From Salipaludibacillus keqinensis (GTDB taxonomy: Bacteria; Bacillota; Bacilli; Bacillales; Salisediminibacteriaceae), in the NCBI RefSeq assembly GCF_003226325.1, contig NZ_PDOD01000002.1:806001-870000 (forward strand): a stretch of DNA of 64,000 nt, in the 5' to 3' direction. Position 1 is the stretch's first letter, and each line of letters starts with the position of its first letter. The notes under the pieces were generated by a model, which saw only the letters and a list, made by a program, of their open reading frames with translations, had not been told where the DNA came from and did no database searches. Both the position numbers and the translations under genes were made by a program. This document shows, one piece after another, positions 47,714 through 56,007 of the stretch.

Positions 47714-47731
47714 TTGTGAACCGTTTCACAA
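47714..47731. promoter_or_regulatory. Perfect Rex-type operator
   Basis: TTGTGAA, CCGT, TTCACAA: a 7-4-7 dyad identical in both arms to the Rex consensus TTGTGAA-N4-TTCACAA. Rex is the NADH/NAD-sensing repressor of fermentative and respiratory genes. It ends 38 bp before the start codon of the next gene. Confidence 0.7.
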
Positions 47732-47769
47732 TTTATGTTATTATTAAACAAGTTAAGGAGGCGTTAACG

Positions 47770-47952
47770 ATGAAAGTGATCAGTAGAAGTAAAATGGCTC
47801 AGGAGAAAGTAAAAACTCTTCAGTCTGGTTACACGGCCTTCGCTGAAACGAAAGAGTTGTCTGAACGACTCAGACAGGAGTTACACAATTTAGGAATTGA
47901 TTATATTGAGGAATCGACCAATGTGGGATCTTGGTTCATTCCAAAAAAATGA
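47770..47952 (+). CDS. Small conserved-looking protein of unknown function
   Basis: 60 residues, MKVISRSKMAQEKV to GSWFIPKK, chosen because AAGGAGG lies 9 bases before this ATG. No membrane segment or metal motif; a central amphipathic helix (ETKELSERLRQELHNLG) is followed by a strand-like end. B. subtilis has a small gene (possibly ytzJ) in this interval, but I cannot confirm orthology. It lies behind a Rex operator and in front of a strong terminator, so it is likely a single-gene transcript. Confidence 0.8.
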   Translation: MKVISRSKMAQEKVKTLQSGYTAFAETKELSERLRQELHNLGIDYIEESTNVGSWFIPKK

Positions 47953-47981
47953 GCGTGGTGCGAAATCCACGCTCTTTTTTT
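47943..47981. terminator. Bidirectional terminator between the 60-residue gene and nrnA
   Basis: GAGCGTGG and CCACGCTC with an 8-nt loop; T-run on the plus strand (47975-47981) and on the minus strand (47943-47949). Confidence 0.92.
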
Positions 47982-47997
47982 GATTACTAATTTATTC

Positions 47998-48936
47998 TCA
48001 TGGATTCATCTTGCACAGGTCATCTAATTCATTAAGAACTTGTTCTGTTTCATCCCAGCTAGAGACGGATGCTCCAGAGGCCATAGGATGGCCACCTCCA
48101 TTAAACCTGCCGGCTAACTCATGGATTTCAGGACCTTTAGATCGAAGACGAACCCGAATGACATCCTCCTCCTCCACAAAAAACACCCATGCCTTTAACC
48201 CTTTTAAGCTTGAAAAACAATTCACGATTGACGCCGCTTCTTTAGATGTGACTTGAAACTGTTCTAAAGTCTCTTTTGTCAAGTTGACATACCCAGCACC
48301 GGAAGGTAATACATTCAGTTCACTTAGAACGTACCCCTCAAGCCGTAACACTGGTAATGTCGTTTCATAAAGGTGATTATAAATATCCGCCCTGGAGAAA
48401 TTAGCTTTTATCAATTTTCCAGCATATTGGAACGTTTTTTCAGTAGTATTGGAAAATTGAAAGCGCCCTGTGTCCGCCACTATACCTGCATACAATAAAC
48501 GGGCCATCTCATCATTCATGTTGGAATCTTCTTCAAGCTCTAAAGATAATTCCAAAATCATTTCACTAGTGGAGCTAGCAGTTGGGTCTACCCACATAAT
48601 CGACCCATAATGATCAAGATTTGGATGATGATCAATTTTTATCGTTTCTTTTCCAAGAAGATATCGTTGATCGTCAATCCTTTCCGTATTAGCCGTATCA
48701 CACACGATAACTAAAGCACCTGTATAGGTTCCATCAGATATTTCATCCATGTTAGCTAAGAACGTTAACGAACTCTGTTGTTCACCAGCCAGTAAAACAG
48801 TTTTATTTGGGAAATGATGCTGTATCAACATTTTCAATCCAGCTTGAGATCCAACAGCATCGGGGTCAGGCCTAACGTGACGATGGATGATGATTGTGTC
48901 ATATTCTTTTATTTTATTAATAATTTCTTGTTTCAA
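47998..48936 (-). CDS. nrnA: Oligoribonuclease / pAp phosphatase NrnA
   Basis: DHH/DHHA1 phosphoesterase that degrades nano-RNAs and 3'-phosphoadenosine 5'-phosphate. 312 residues. Metal motifs IIHRHVRPDPDAVGSQ, VCDTANTERI and IDHHPNLDHYG; DHHA1 end FNGGGHPMASGASV. The TTG at 48936 gives MKQEIINKIKEYDTIIIHRH, in line with B. subtilis NrnA, and has GAGGAG eight bases upstream; a GTG at 48945 is too close to it. Confidence 0.94.
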   Translation of the reverse strand: MKQEIINKIKEYDTIIIHRHVRPDPDAVGSQAGLKMLIQHHFPNKTVLLAGEQQSSLTFLANMDEISDGTYTGALVIVCDTANTERIDDQRYLLGKETIKIDHHPNLDHYGSIMWVDPTASSTSEMILELSLELEEDSNMNDEMARLLYAGIVADTGRFQFSNTTEKTFQYAGKLIKANFSRADIYNHLYETTLPVLRLEGYVLSELNVLPSGAGYVNLTKETLEQFQVTSKEAASIVNCFSSLKGLKAWVFFVEEEDVIRVRLRSKGPEIHELAGRFNGGGHPMASGASVSSWDETEQVLNELDDLCKMNP

Positions 48937-49068
48937 GTGGAGCACTCCTCTTTAATCAAATTCTTTTTTATTGCCATTCGCAATGAAGTTGCTTACAAGC
49001 AGTTTCTACTTTACAATAAAGGACGAAAGTCTTTCGTGGAAAAAGCATTTGTAAAGGAGAAAATAAAG

Positions 49069-49380
49069 ATGATCCTTCTATTTCTAATCTTCAGTTCAAT
49101 AGTTGTTTTTGTCTATTTTAAAGTACAGCAGTCACGAGGAGTTGGTCCAATGGAAACGCGTTGGCACTCTTCTAAAGCTAGTATGTCAATAGGCGTATTT
49201 TTTATTGCTTTCGGGGTAAACAGTTATGTGAACTTGCAATCTTCTGTAGCCGCTATTGTTGCCCTTTTATTCGTTACTTTCGGAGCGATAAATATTTTCT
49301 TTGGCTATAAGCATTATAAGGCCGTCTCTCCATACGCTAAAAAGGAAATGGCGGAAAATGAGAAGCAAACAGCAAAATAA
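49069..49380 (+). CDS. ytpI: YtpI-like membrane protein
   Basis: 103 residues with three hydrophobic segments (about 1-18, 38-57, 60-82), a short basic loop SRGVGPMETRWHSSKASMS, and a charged C-terminus. Function unknown. The ATG at 49069 follows AAAGGAGAAAATAA; the frame extends upstream but without a start signal. It lies between nrnA and ytoI, as in B. subtilis. Confidence 0.88.
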   Translation: MILLFLIFSSIVVFVYFKVQQSRGVGPMETRWHSSKASMSIGVFFIAFGVNSYVNLQSSVAAIVALLFVTFGAINIFFGYKHYKAVSPYAKKEMAENEKQTAK

Positions 49381-49392
49381 TCAATCCTAGAT

Positions 49393-49430
49393 AGCGCCCT
49401 AAAACATAAAGTTTTAGGCGCTACGTTTCT
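49393..49430. terminator. Terminator between convergent ytpI and ytoI
   Basis: AGCGCCCTAAAAC pairs with GTTTTAGGCGCT (one bulge) around ATAAA, followed by ACGTTTCTTTT on the plus strand. Confidence 0.8.
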
Positions 49431-49431
49431 T

Positions 49432-50739
49432 TTAGCGATCAATTAATTGAGCCATTAGCATTGCTTTCCCTACAATTTTATCTTGGTGGAATAATTCCAC
49501 ATCCACTTTACCAAATTTACGTCCTACTTCTAGTACTTTAGGTCGAACGAGAATCAACGTATCAATTTGAACAGGTTTAATGAAAAACAACGTCATACTC
49601 TCAACCACAAGGTCCCCTTTTTTATACTTCCTTAATACCCTACTTCCTGCCTCCGTTACGATGGTTGTCATCACCCCATAAGAAATCGTCCCTAAATGAT
49701 TGGTCATTTGAGGTGTTACTTCCAGTTGAAATCCGAATTCACGGGCAGTAGAGACATCTTCAAAGTGCCTAGTCACTAAATCCTCAATGGTATCACCAAC
49801 GTGAGGCTGCCTTTGAATCATCTGCAGAGCTTTAAGAACATCCTGTCTACTAATTACACCAAGCAACTTCTTGGATGAATTGATAACAGGTAGAAGTTCT
49901 ATTCCTTCCCAGACCATCATATGGGCCGCAGAAGCAACAGACGTTTGACTAGTCACTGTAATCGGTTGCTTTGTCATCACTTTTTCAATTTCTGTGAAGT
50001 GACTAACTCCCATCACATCTTTTGCTGTGACAATTCCATGCAGTTTCAATTCATCATCTACGATAGGATATCTACTATGACCTGTTTGTAGATTAAATTC
50101 GTGCCACTTCTCTACTGTATGAGCGGTTGTTAAGAAATTGGTATCTTCTACCGATATTAAAATATCCTCTACAGAAATAATTTCTTTTTTAATTAGTTGA
50201 TCATAGATCGCTCGATTAATCATCGTAGCAACCGTAAAGGTATCATACGTGGTGGAGATAATCGGTAGATTTAACTCGTCCGCCAATTGTTTCACTTCGT
50301 CATTTGTATCAAATCCGCCAGTGATTAATATCCCTGAACCTTCTTCGAGAGCTAATTTATGTACTTGTTCACGGTTACCTACTATAAGCAGATTTCCAGC
50401 TTCCACATAGCGCATCATCGCCTCAGCTTTCATAGCACCAATCACAAATTTATTAAGGGTTTTATATAAACCATTTCTTCCACCTAAGACTGAACCATCT
50501 ACAATATTAATGACTTCTGCATAGGTGAGACGTTCTATATTATCTTTTTGTTTCTTTTCGATACGGATGGTCCCTACTCGTTCAATCGTACTGACTAACC
50601 CTTGATTTTCAGCATCTTTGATCGCTCTATATGCTGTTCCTTCACTGACATTTAAAACTTTAGCAATATGCCTAACTGAAATTTTATTTCCGATTTCTAA
50701 AGATCGAATATGCTGTAGTATTTGTTCATGCTTAGTCAT
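49432..50739 (-). CDS. ytoI: YtoI: HTH, DRTGG, CBS and hot-dog domain protein
   Basis: 435 residues. N-terminal winged helix (about 5-65, VRHIAKVLNVSEGTAYRAIKDA), DRTGG domain (about 80-190), tandem CBS domains (about 195-315, with YPIVDDELKLHGIVTAKDVMG and LLPVINSSKKLLGVISRQDV), and a C-terminal thioesterase-like hot-dog domain (about 325-435). CBS pairs bind adenine nucleotides, so a nucleotide-controlled regulator is likely, but targets and any thioesterase activity are unknown. The ATG at 50739 is 11 bases from GGGAG; a GTG at 50751 overlaps it. Confidence 0.9.
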   Translation of the reverse strand: MTKHEQILQHIRSLEIGNKISVRHIAKVLNVSEGTAYRAIKDAENQGLVSTIERVGTIRIEKKQKDNIERLTYAEVINIVDGSVLGGRNGLYKTLNKFVIGAMKAEAMMRYVEAGNLLIVGNREQVHKLALEEGSGILITGGFDTNDEVKQLADELNLPIISTTYDTFTVATMINRAIYDQLIKKEIISVEDILISVEDTNFLTTAHTVEKWHEFNLQTGHSRYPIVDDELKLHGIVTAKDVMGVSHFTEIEKVMTKQPITVTSQTSVASAAHMMVWEGIELLPVINSSKKLLGVISRQDVLKALQMIQRQPHVGDTIEDLVTRHFEDVSTAREFGFQLEVTPQMTNHLGTISYGVMTTIVTEAGSRVLRKYKKGDLVVESMTLFFIKPVQIDTLILVRPKVLEVGRKFGKVDVELFHQDKIVGKAMLMAQLIDR

Positions 50740-50948
50740 AATGGGGGTCACTCCCTCTTTGATAAACTGTATAACCCTATTTGTCCTTCTGTACTATTAC
50801 AAGTATAATCGCCCTTAAGAACGACTTCAAGTTTCATTAAAAACAACTTCTAAAAAAGAATGTATAACAGAGCTATATTTTGGGGTATATGAAAGATGAA
50901 GAAACACATTCATGAAAAAGTACGCCTTGAGAAAGGAGAAGGTTCTTT

Positions 50949-51614
50949 GTGCGTTTAACGACAATCATAGGTTTATGCATACTCATATTATTTTTTATTG
51001 TTTCATGTAATGACCGAGAAGCCAATCAGAATCAGATAGTAACTGAAGACAATGATACTGTCGAAGTTATTTTTGGTGACCAACAAATAAGCTTAACAGC
51101 CAATAACTATAAAGACTTAACTGAAGAAGCTATTGAGTTATATGAAGAAGAGACCTCCCTTTTCAAACCAAATCGCACTGAAATCCAAAAATGGTTTATT
51201 CGTTACTACATTCAAATGCATGAATATAACGAAAATGTTACAAATGAAGAGCTTTTTCAACTGGCAGAGGAAAGATATGAATACGAGGAAGCTTGGAAAG
51301 AATATGCCAGTGAAGCCTATTCAGTAACCGTAAGTGACGAAGCAGTGGAATCTCAAGCCAACTATAATCTTGATATTTATACAAGCAACCTTCCACCTTC
51401 TATTAAAGGGATGTCCAGCGGACTTGATTTATCCGTCGAAGAGTTCATGGTAGAGTTTGACCGGGACCATGTAGAACGTTCAGTCATTTGGCAGCAACTC
51501 ATGCCGAAATTATTAGAAAAACACCAATCAGAAGAGGCTCAAACACTGGATGGTGTTTACTTGGGACAATTATATGAAGAAGAGGTCTTGGAGTACTTAG
51601 AAGAAAATACGTAA
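50949..51614 (+). CDS. Predicted lipoprotein of unknown function
   Basis: 221 residues. GTG start behind AGAAAGGAGAAGG. Signal peptide with a lipobox IVSC, lipidated Cys20. The mature part is acidic (many Glu) and largely helical, for example YNENVTNEELFQLAEERYEYEEAWKEYA. The overall shape recalls the N-terminal chaperone helices of SurA/PrsA proteins, but no parvulin domain is present. Anchored outside the membrane. Single gene with its own terminator. Confidence 0.82.
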   Translation: MRLTTIIGLCILILFFIVSCNDREANQNQIVTEDNDTVEVIFGDQQISLTANNYKDLTEEAIELYEEETSLFKPNRTEIQKWFIRYYIQMHEYNENVTNEELFQLAEERYEYEEAWKEYASEAYSVTVSDEAVESQANYNLDIYTSNLPPSIKGMSSGLDLSVEEFMVEFDRDHVERSVIWQQLMPKLLEKHQSEEAQTLDGVYLGQLYEEEVLEYLEENT

Positions 51615-51618
51615 ATGA

Positions 51619-51657
51619 AAAGAGCGCACCGATAGAAATTCGGTACGCTCTTTTTTT
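51619..51657 (+). terminator. Terminator after the lipoprotein gene
   Basis: AGAGCGCACCGA pairs with TCGGTACGCTCT (one mismatch) and is followed by seven T. Confidence 0.9.
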
Positions 51658-51664
51658 GAGTTAT

Positions 51665-52348
51665 TTAAATGTCTATCTCATCCCCTGCTTCCAATACAAT
51701 TCCTTCACCAGTTTTTACTTTATTAGCAAATTTATGAGGATCTTGTTCAATGACAGGCATCGTATTGTAGTGAACCGGCACAACTTTCTTTGCACCTATC
51801 CAATCCGCGGCAATCAGGGCATCTTCAGGCCCCATTGTAAAGTTATCACCAATTGGTAAAAAAGCCACGTCTATATCATGTTGTTCTCCGATTAATTTCA
51901 TATCTGAAAATAAAGCTGTATCTCCTGCGTGGTAAATCGTCTTCCCTTCAGCGGAAAATACAATCCCACCAGGCATACCTGTATAAATAATTTGTTGATT
52001 TTCTTCGTCTGTATATGCAGAACCATGGAAGGCTTGCGTGTATTTCACTTTACCAAATGCAAAATCATGAGCGCCGCCTATATGCATGGGATGGGTATTT
52101 AAACCTTTCCAACCCAAGTAGGTAGCTAATTCAAAAGGAGCAACTACTAGTGCATCATTTCTTTTAGCTATGTCTACAGTATCGCCCACATGATCATTGT
52201 GACCATGCGTCAATAGGATGACATCAGCTTTCGTATCATTAGCTTTCAAATCGGTCATTCCATTTCCAGTTATAAATGGATCGATATAAATGTTTGTTCC
52301 ATTTGTTTCAATTTTAACAACTGAGTGTCCGTGAAAAGAAAGTTTCAT
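51665..52348 (-). CDS. ytkL: UPF0173 metallo-beta-lactamase-fold hydrolase YtkL
   Basis: 227 residues. Di-metal motif [11 protein letters not shown] (HxHxDH), [18 protein letters not shown] (Asp ligand) and the C-terminal [15 protein letters not shown] (His). Cytosolic hydrolase of the ElaC/UlaG-like group; substrate unknown. ATG start with AAAGGAGAGAATTCACAG. Divergent from the M24 peptidase, the same order as in other Bacillus. Confidence 0.92.
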   Translation of the reverse strand: MKLSFHGHSVVKIETNGTNIYIDPFITGNGMTDLKANDTKADVILLTHGHNDHVGDTVDIAKRNDALVVAPFELATYLGWKGLNTHPMHIGGAHDFAFGKVKYTQAFHGSAYTDEENQQIIYTGMPGGIVFSAEGKTIYHAGDTALFSDMKLIGEQHDIDVAFLPIGDNFTMGPEDALIAADWIGAKKVVPVHYNTMPVIEQDPHKFANKVKTGEGIVLEAGDEIDI

Positions 52349-52501
52349 CTGTGAATTCTCTCCTTTTAAGATATTTTGACTCTCTCAACTATTTACCCTG
52401 CCCTTCTCCACATTAAGCGTCCAATTTAACTAAATGTGATATCATGAAGAAAAGCTTTAGACGACTGAAGATTTGTATATTAATTTAGAGGAGGAAAATG
52501 A

Positions 52502-53602
52502 ATGTCAAATCGTATTGCATACATAAAAGAACACTTACAAAAGGAAAACACAGATGTATTAATGGTACAAACAAGAGCCAATGTACTTTATTTAAGTGGT
52601 TTTGACACTGACCCCCACGAACGGCTCGTAGCTGTCATTGTGTTTAAGGGTCACGATCCATTATTGATCTGTCCTAACATGGAAGTGAATCAAGTTAAAG
52701 AGGTTTTTCATCAGGGAGATGTCATTGGGTACAGTGATTCAGAAAATCCTTGGCAAAAATTGAACGACTACTTTACCACGAATCAACTGAGTTTGAAGAA
52801 AGTTGCTTTGGAGAAGAGTTTGTCGTGGGAAAGGTTACAAGCTTGGCAAACGATCAATCAGGACATCGCATTTACTGAAGCTGATCCAATATTAAATGAG
52901 CTAAGAATTATAAAGGATGAAGCAGAAATAGACATTTTGCGAGAAGCAGCTCAATTAGCCGATAAAGGTATTCAAGCTGGTATATCCGCTCTCAAAGAAG
53001 GGGTGACTGAAATGGAAGTCCTAGCTACAATTGAATATTCACTTAAAAAAATCGGCATTCGAGAGATGTCCTTCTCTACAATGGTTTTATTCGGAGAAAA
53101 AGCTGGAGATCCTCACGGAAATCCCGGATCTCGTAAATTGAAGAAGGGAGATGGGGTTCTTTTTGATCTTGGAGTCGTTTGGAAAGGGTATTGTTCTGAT
53201 ATCACTCGTACAGTTTTCTTTGATCATGTGAAGGATAAGGATGCTGAAATATATGAAACAGTTCTAGAAGCCCAAAAGAAATCATTAGCTTCTTGTCAAC
53301 CTGGAGAACCGATTTCATCTTTGGATGTCATAGCCAGAAAACATATCACCGATGCAGGTTTTGGTTCTTATTTCCCTCATCGAATAGGACATGGTTTAGG
53401 GATTGAAGTGCATGAATTCCCTTCTTTGAATGACCAGAACGCAACCCTTCTCAAAAAAGGAATGACATTTACAATCGAGCCGGGTATCTATGTTCCAAAC
53501 CAAACAGGAGTTAGAATTGAAGATGACGTATTAATTACTGAAACCGGCTATGAAACATTAACCCAATTCACAAAGGAATTAACGGTTGTCCCTTGTAAAT
53601 AG
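52502..53602 (+). CDS. M24 Xaa-Pro dipeptidase
   Basis: 366 residues. Creatinase-like N-terminal domain (1-130) and pita-bread M24 domain with all five metal ligands: FDLGVVWKGYCSDITRT (two Asp), HRIGHGLGIEVHE (His), FTIEPGIYVP (Glu) and GVRIEDDVL (Glu). Splits dipeptides or short peptides with proline in position 2. ATG start with GAGGAGGAAAATGA. Confidence 0.93.
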   Translation: MSNRIAYIKEHLQKENTDVLMVQTRANVLYLSGFDTDPHERLVAVIVFKGHDPLLICPNMEVNQVKEVFHQGDVIGYSDSENPWQKLNDYFTTNQLSLKKVALEKSLSWERLQAWQTINQDIAFTEADPILNELRIIKDEAEIDILREAAQLADKGIQAGISALKEGVTEMEVLATIEYSLKKIGIREMSFSTMVLFGEKAGDPHGNPGSRKLKKGDGVLFDLGVVWKGYCSDITRTVFFDHVKDKDAEIYETVLEAQKKSLASCQPGEPISSLDVIARKHITDAGFGSYFPHRIGHGLGIEVHEFPSLNDQNATLLKKGMTFTIEPGIYVPNQTGVRIEDDVLITETGYETLTQFTKELTVVPCK

Positions 53603-53697
53603 TGATGCAAGTTGTGGAATTCAAGAGTCCTGTCAAAGGTCGTTAGAACCTGATTTCATTAACTTGTTCCTCATCCGTTCAATCATGATCCACGATA

Positions 53698-53738
53698 AAA
53701 GACCCTGTGCTAGGTTAATTTCCTTTCACAGGGTCTTT
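53698..53738 (-). terminator. Terminator overlapping the end of the next gene
   Basis: AAAGACCCTGTG and CACAGGGTCTTT, 12 bp, with the stop codon of the small secreted protein in the loop; T-run on the minus strand. Confidence 0.85.
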
Positions 53739-54113
53739 CATTTCATTTGGTTTCTTCCATAACCATGTTTGCAAACAGCGATCACTGTCTATTCGTTTCA
53801 CATCTATCCGGACCGGATTTTCATAGTGCTCAGCAACCACATCAACTGTCTCCTCAGAAATAATCGGTTCAGACAAATCGATCACTTCTAACAATTGTTC
53901 AAAGGATTCTTTTGCTTCAGAACCTCTCAAAATCCTTGATCCTGCTTCGTATTCAAACAGGTTAGGATTTTCGTACTCCCATTCGTATAGCGTATCTTCT
54001 GTAGTTATTCTTATCTTTAACGATGAATCTTGCAGCCATTTGTATTCTTGTTCATTTGCAGGATTGATAATGGTGAGAAACATAAACGCCATTAATACTA
54101 CTTTTAGAAACAT
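53715..54113 (-). CDS. Small secreted protein of unknown function
   Basis: 132 residues. N-terminal signal peptide (about 1-20, MFLKVVLMAFMFLTIINPA), then a mixed, acidic domain with YKWLQDSSLKIRITTEDT and YENPVRIDVKRIDSDRC. No lipobox and one Cys. Not recognised. ATG start with AGAGGTGATC upstream. It lies downstream of the short-chain dehydrogenase on the same strand, 52 bp away, so may share its transcript. Confidence 0.78.
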   Translation of the reverse strand: MFLKVVLMAFMFLTIINPANEQEYKWLQDSSLKIRITTEDTLYEWEYENPNLFEYEAGSRILRGSEAKESFEQLLEVIDLSEPIISEETVDVVAEHYENPVRIDVKRIDSDRCLQTWLWKKPNEMKDPVKGN

Positions 54114-54165
54114 CCATGATCACCTCTTTTGTATGATGTGGAAGACCATGGATATTTATTCCTGT

Positions 54166-54924
54166 TTAGCGAAATTTGTTTAGTACGTCCACACCACCGG
54201 TCACTTCTAGCACTGCCCCTGTCACCATATCTGATTTAGGGTCGGCTAAAAACAGGATTGTTCTCGCAATATCTTCTCCTGTTCCTGAACGACCCACAGG
54301 CGTTTCTGCATCAGAAACAGAAGAAGAATCTTCTATATTTGCTTCTTTCATCTCCCCCGTGATTTTACCTGGACAAACCATATTGGCTGTTATTCCATTT
54401 CCTGCTTCCTCAATAGAGATGGTTTTCGTTAATGAAACAAGACCCACTTTGGCCGCGGCAAATGCCGACCTGTAAATCCATCCTGGTGCATGTTGGGCCT
54501 CTTGAAATCCATAGGTAATAATTCTTCCATAACCTTGTTTTCTCATGATAGGTATGACATGTTTAAATAAATAGAAAGCTGACGATAAATTACCATCAAT
54601 CATTTGCTGCCATTCCTCGTCGGAATAATCCATTAATTTTTTCCGTTCAAATATATAAGGGCCAGCATTTAGAATTAGCACATCTATTCTTTCAAAACGA
54701 TCGTATGCTTGCTGAACAATATAGATTAGATCATTTTTGTTCGTCACATCACCCTTCACAAATTGAATGCGGTCTAGGTGATCATGCCACTTATCACGTA
54801 ATTGTTCCAATGTCTGATTGTCACTTCGGTAATTAATTGTCAGAGAATAGCCTTCTGCTAACAACGTTTCAGCTACTTTTTTTCCAAGGCCTTTAGTTCC
54901 TGCTGTGATCAGTGCATGACGCAT
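54166..54924 (-). CDS. Short-chain dehydrogenase/reductase with altered active site
   Basis: 252 residues, classical SDR fold. Cofactor motif TAGTKGLGKKVAE and NAGPYIF (NAG) are intact, and the PG motif region VCPGKI is present. The active site is not: YxxxK reads FAAAK in YRSAFAAAKVGLVSL, so the Tyr is Phe, and the Ser strand reads GRIITYGFQEAQ without the usual Ser. It may bind NAD(P) without standard catalysis. Comparable to B. subtilis YtkK by position. ATG start. Confidence 0.85.
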   Translation of the reverse strand: MRHALITAGTKGLGKKVAETLLAEGYSLTINYRSDNQTLEQLRDKWHDHLDRIQFVKGDVTNKNDLIYIVQQAYDRFERIDVLILNAGPYIFERKKLMDYSDEEWQQMIDGNLSSAFYLFKHVIPIMRKQGYGRIITYGFQEAQHAPGWIYRSAFAAAKVGLVSLTKTISIEEAGNGITANMVCPGKITGEMKEANIEDSSSVSDAETPVGRSGTGEDIARTILFLADPKSDMVTGAVLEVTGGVDVLNKFR

Positions 54925-55103
54925 TCTATAACCCTCATTTCTTAGAAAAACTTTGATGTCACTTTTACTGTGGGAAAAAGATTCGAATAAGTACTTCCTC
55001 TTGTCATTATACTAATAGGCATGGATACTGTAAAAACATATACACTTAATATATGTGAACCGAATTGTCAAAATAATCAATAATAACTTTCGTCATTTAT
55101 GGC

Positions 55104-55128
55104 TGGATTTGTTATAATATAGGTGTAT
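55104..55128 (+). promoter_or_regulatory. Extended -10 promoter of the universal stress gene
   Basis: TGTTATAATAT (extended -10, TATAAT core) about 45 bp before the gene; the -35 (TCGTCA region) is weak. Confidence 0.5.
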
Positions 55129-55164
55129 CGCATCAATCTTTTCCTACTAAAAGGAGGTAATACT

Positions 55165-55611
55165 ATGCCAATTAAATACAATACTATCTTAGTGGCTGTT
55201 GATGGATCTAGTGAAGCGAAGCGAGCTTTCAAGAAAGCGTCTGTTTTGGCGAAAGATCAAGGAGCAAAATTACTCCTTACTCACATTGTAGATACGAGAA
55301 CATTTGCTTCTGTTGAACATTATGATCGGACCATTTTCACAGAAGCTGAAAAGTACGCAAGAGACATGCTGGAAGAATATAAGAAGCTCGCTCTTGCAAG
55401 TGGATTAACCGATGTGACTTTGATTTTAGATTATGGTTCTCCAAAGGTTAAGATTGCCAAAGATGTTGCGAAAAAATACGAAGTAGATCTAATCGTGACA
55501 GGGGCTACAGGGTTAAATGCCGTAGAACGTTTCTTAATCGGAAGTGTATCCGAGCATATTACCCGGCACGCAAGTTGCGATGTATTAATTGTTAGATCTG
55601 ACTCGGATTAA
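55165..55611 (+). CDS. Universal stress protein UspA family
   Basis: 148 residues, single Usp domain. N-terminal YNTILVAVDGSSEAKRAF and the ATP-binding G-x2-G-x9-GS pattern in GATGLNAVERFLIGSVSEHI are both present, so the ATP-binding subclass. ATG at 55165 with AAAGGAGGTAATACT. It heads a pair with the small gene 20 bp downstream. Confidence 0.93.
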   Translation: MPIKYNTILVAVDGSSEAKRAFKKASVLAKDQGAKLLLTHIVDTRTFASVEHYDRTIFTEAEKYARDMLEEYKKLALASGLTDVTLILDYGSPKVKIAKDVAKKYEVDLIVTGATGLNAVERFLIGSVSEHITRHASCDVLIVRSDSD

Positions 55612-55631
55612 CTAATATTGGAGGATTTAGC

Positions 55632-55946
55632 ATGGCAGTGGCATTTATTTACGATTCACGATTAGGAATCCCAGTGCCCGAATTAAAGAAACCTTGGGAA
55701 GACCTTGATCCTCAAAACCAAAGTGAGATCTTAGCTAAATGGGAAGAAGTGCGTGGGGATATACCTGATCGTATTAAGATCATAGAAGAATCGATTAATG
55801 AATTACAAGCTCAGCTTTACAGAGAAAGTGATTTTAACCGAAGTTGTCAAATCAATAGTGATATTGCTGAATTGGCATCGATCATTAACGATTTATGGAT
55901 CTGGTACCGAACAGGTGATGACGTACACGTTACTGCCCGTTATTAA
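55632..55946 (+). CDS. Small protein of unknown function downstream of usp
   Basis: 104 residues, soluble, acidic and largely helical, with Trp-rich ends (KKPWEDLDPQNQSEI and NDLWIWYRTGDD). Not recognised. GGAGGATTTAGC ribosome site. It lies 20 bp after the stress gene and is probably co-transcribed, so it may serve the same stress response. Confidence 0.78.
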   Translation: MAVAFIYDSRLGIPVPELKKPWEDLDPQNQSEILAKWEEVRGDIPDRIKIIEESINELQAQLYRESDFNRSCQINSDIAELASIINDLWIWYRTGDDVHVTARY

Positions 55947-55969
55947 AATATGAATATACCAAGATCTCC

Positions 55970-56007
55970 ATGGAGCAGGAAATTATATTCCTTGCTCCAT
56001 TTTCTCT
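55970..56007. terminator. Terminator between the small gene and the EcsC gene
   Basis: ATGGAGCAGGAA pairs with TTCCTTGCTCCAT (one bulge) around a short loop, T-rich tail on the plus strand. The minus-strand EcsC gene ends within it. Confidence 0.78.

Noticed and set aside
47714-47731. Dyad before the 60-residue gene as a CcpA cre site
   Set aside because: The half-sites are one base too far from the central CG; it fits Rex exactly instead.
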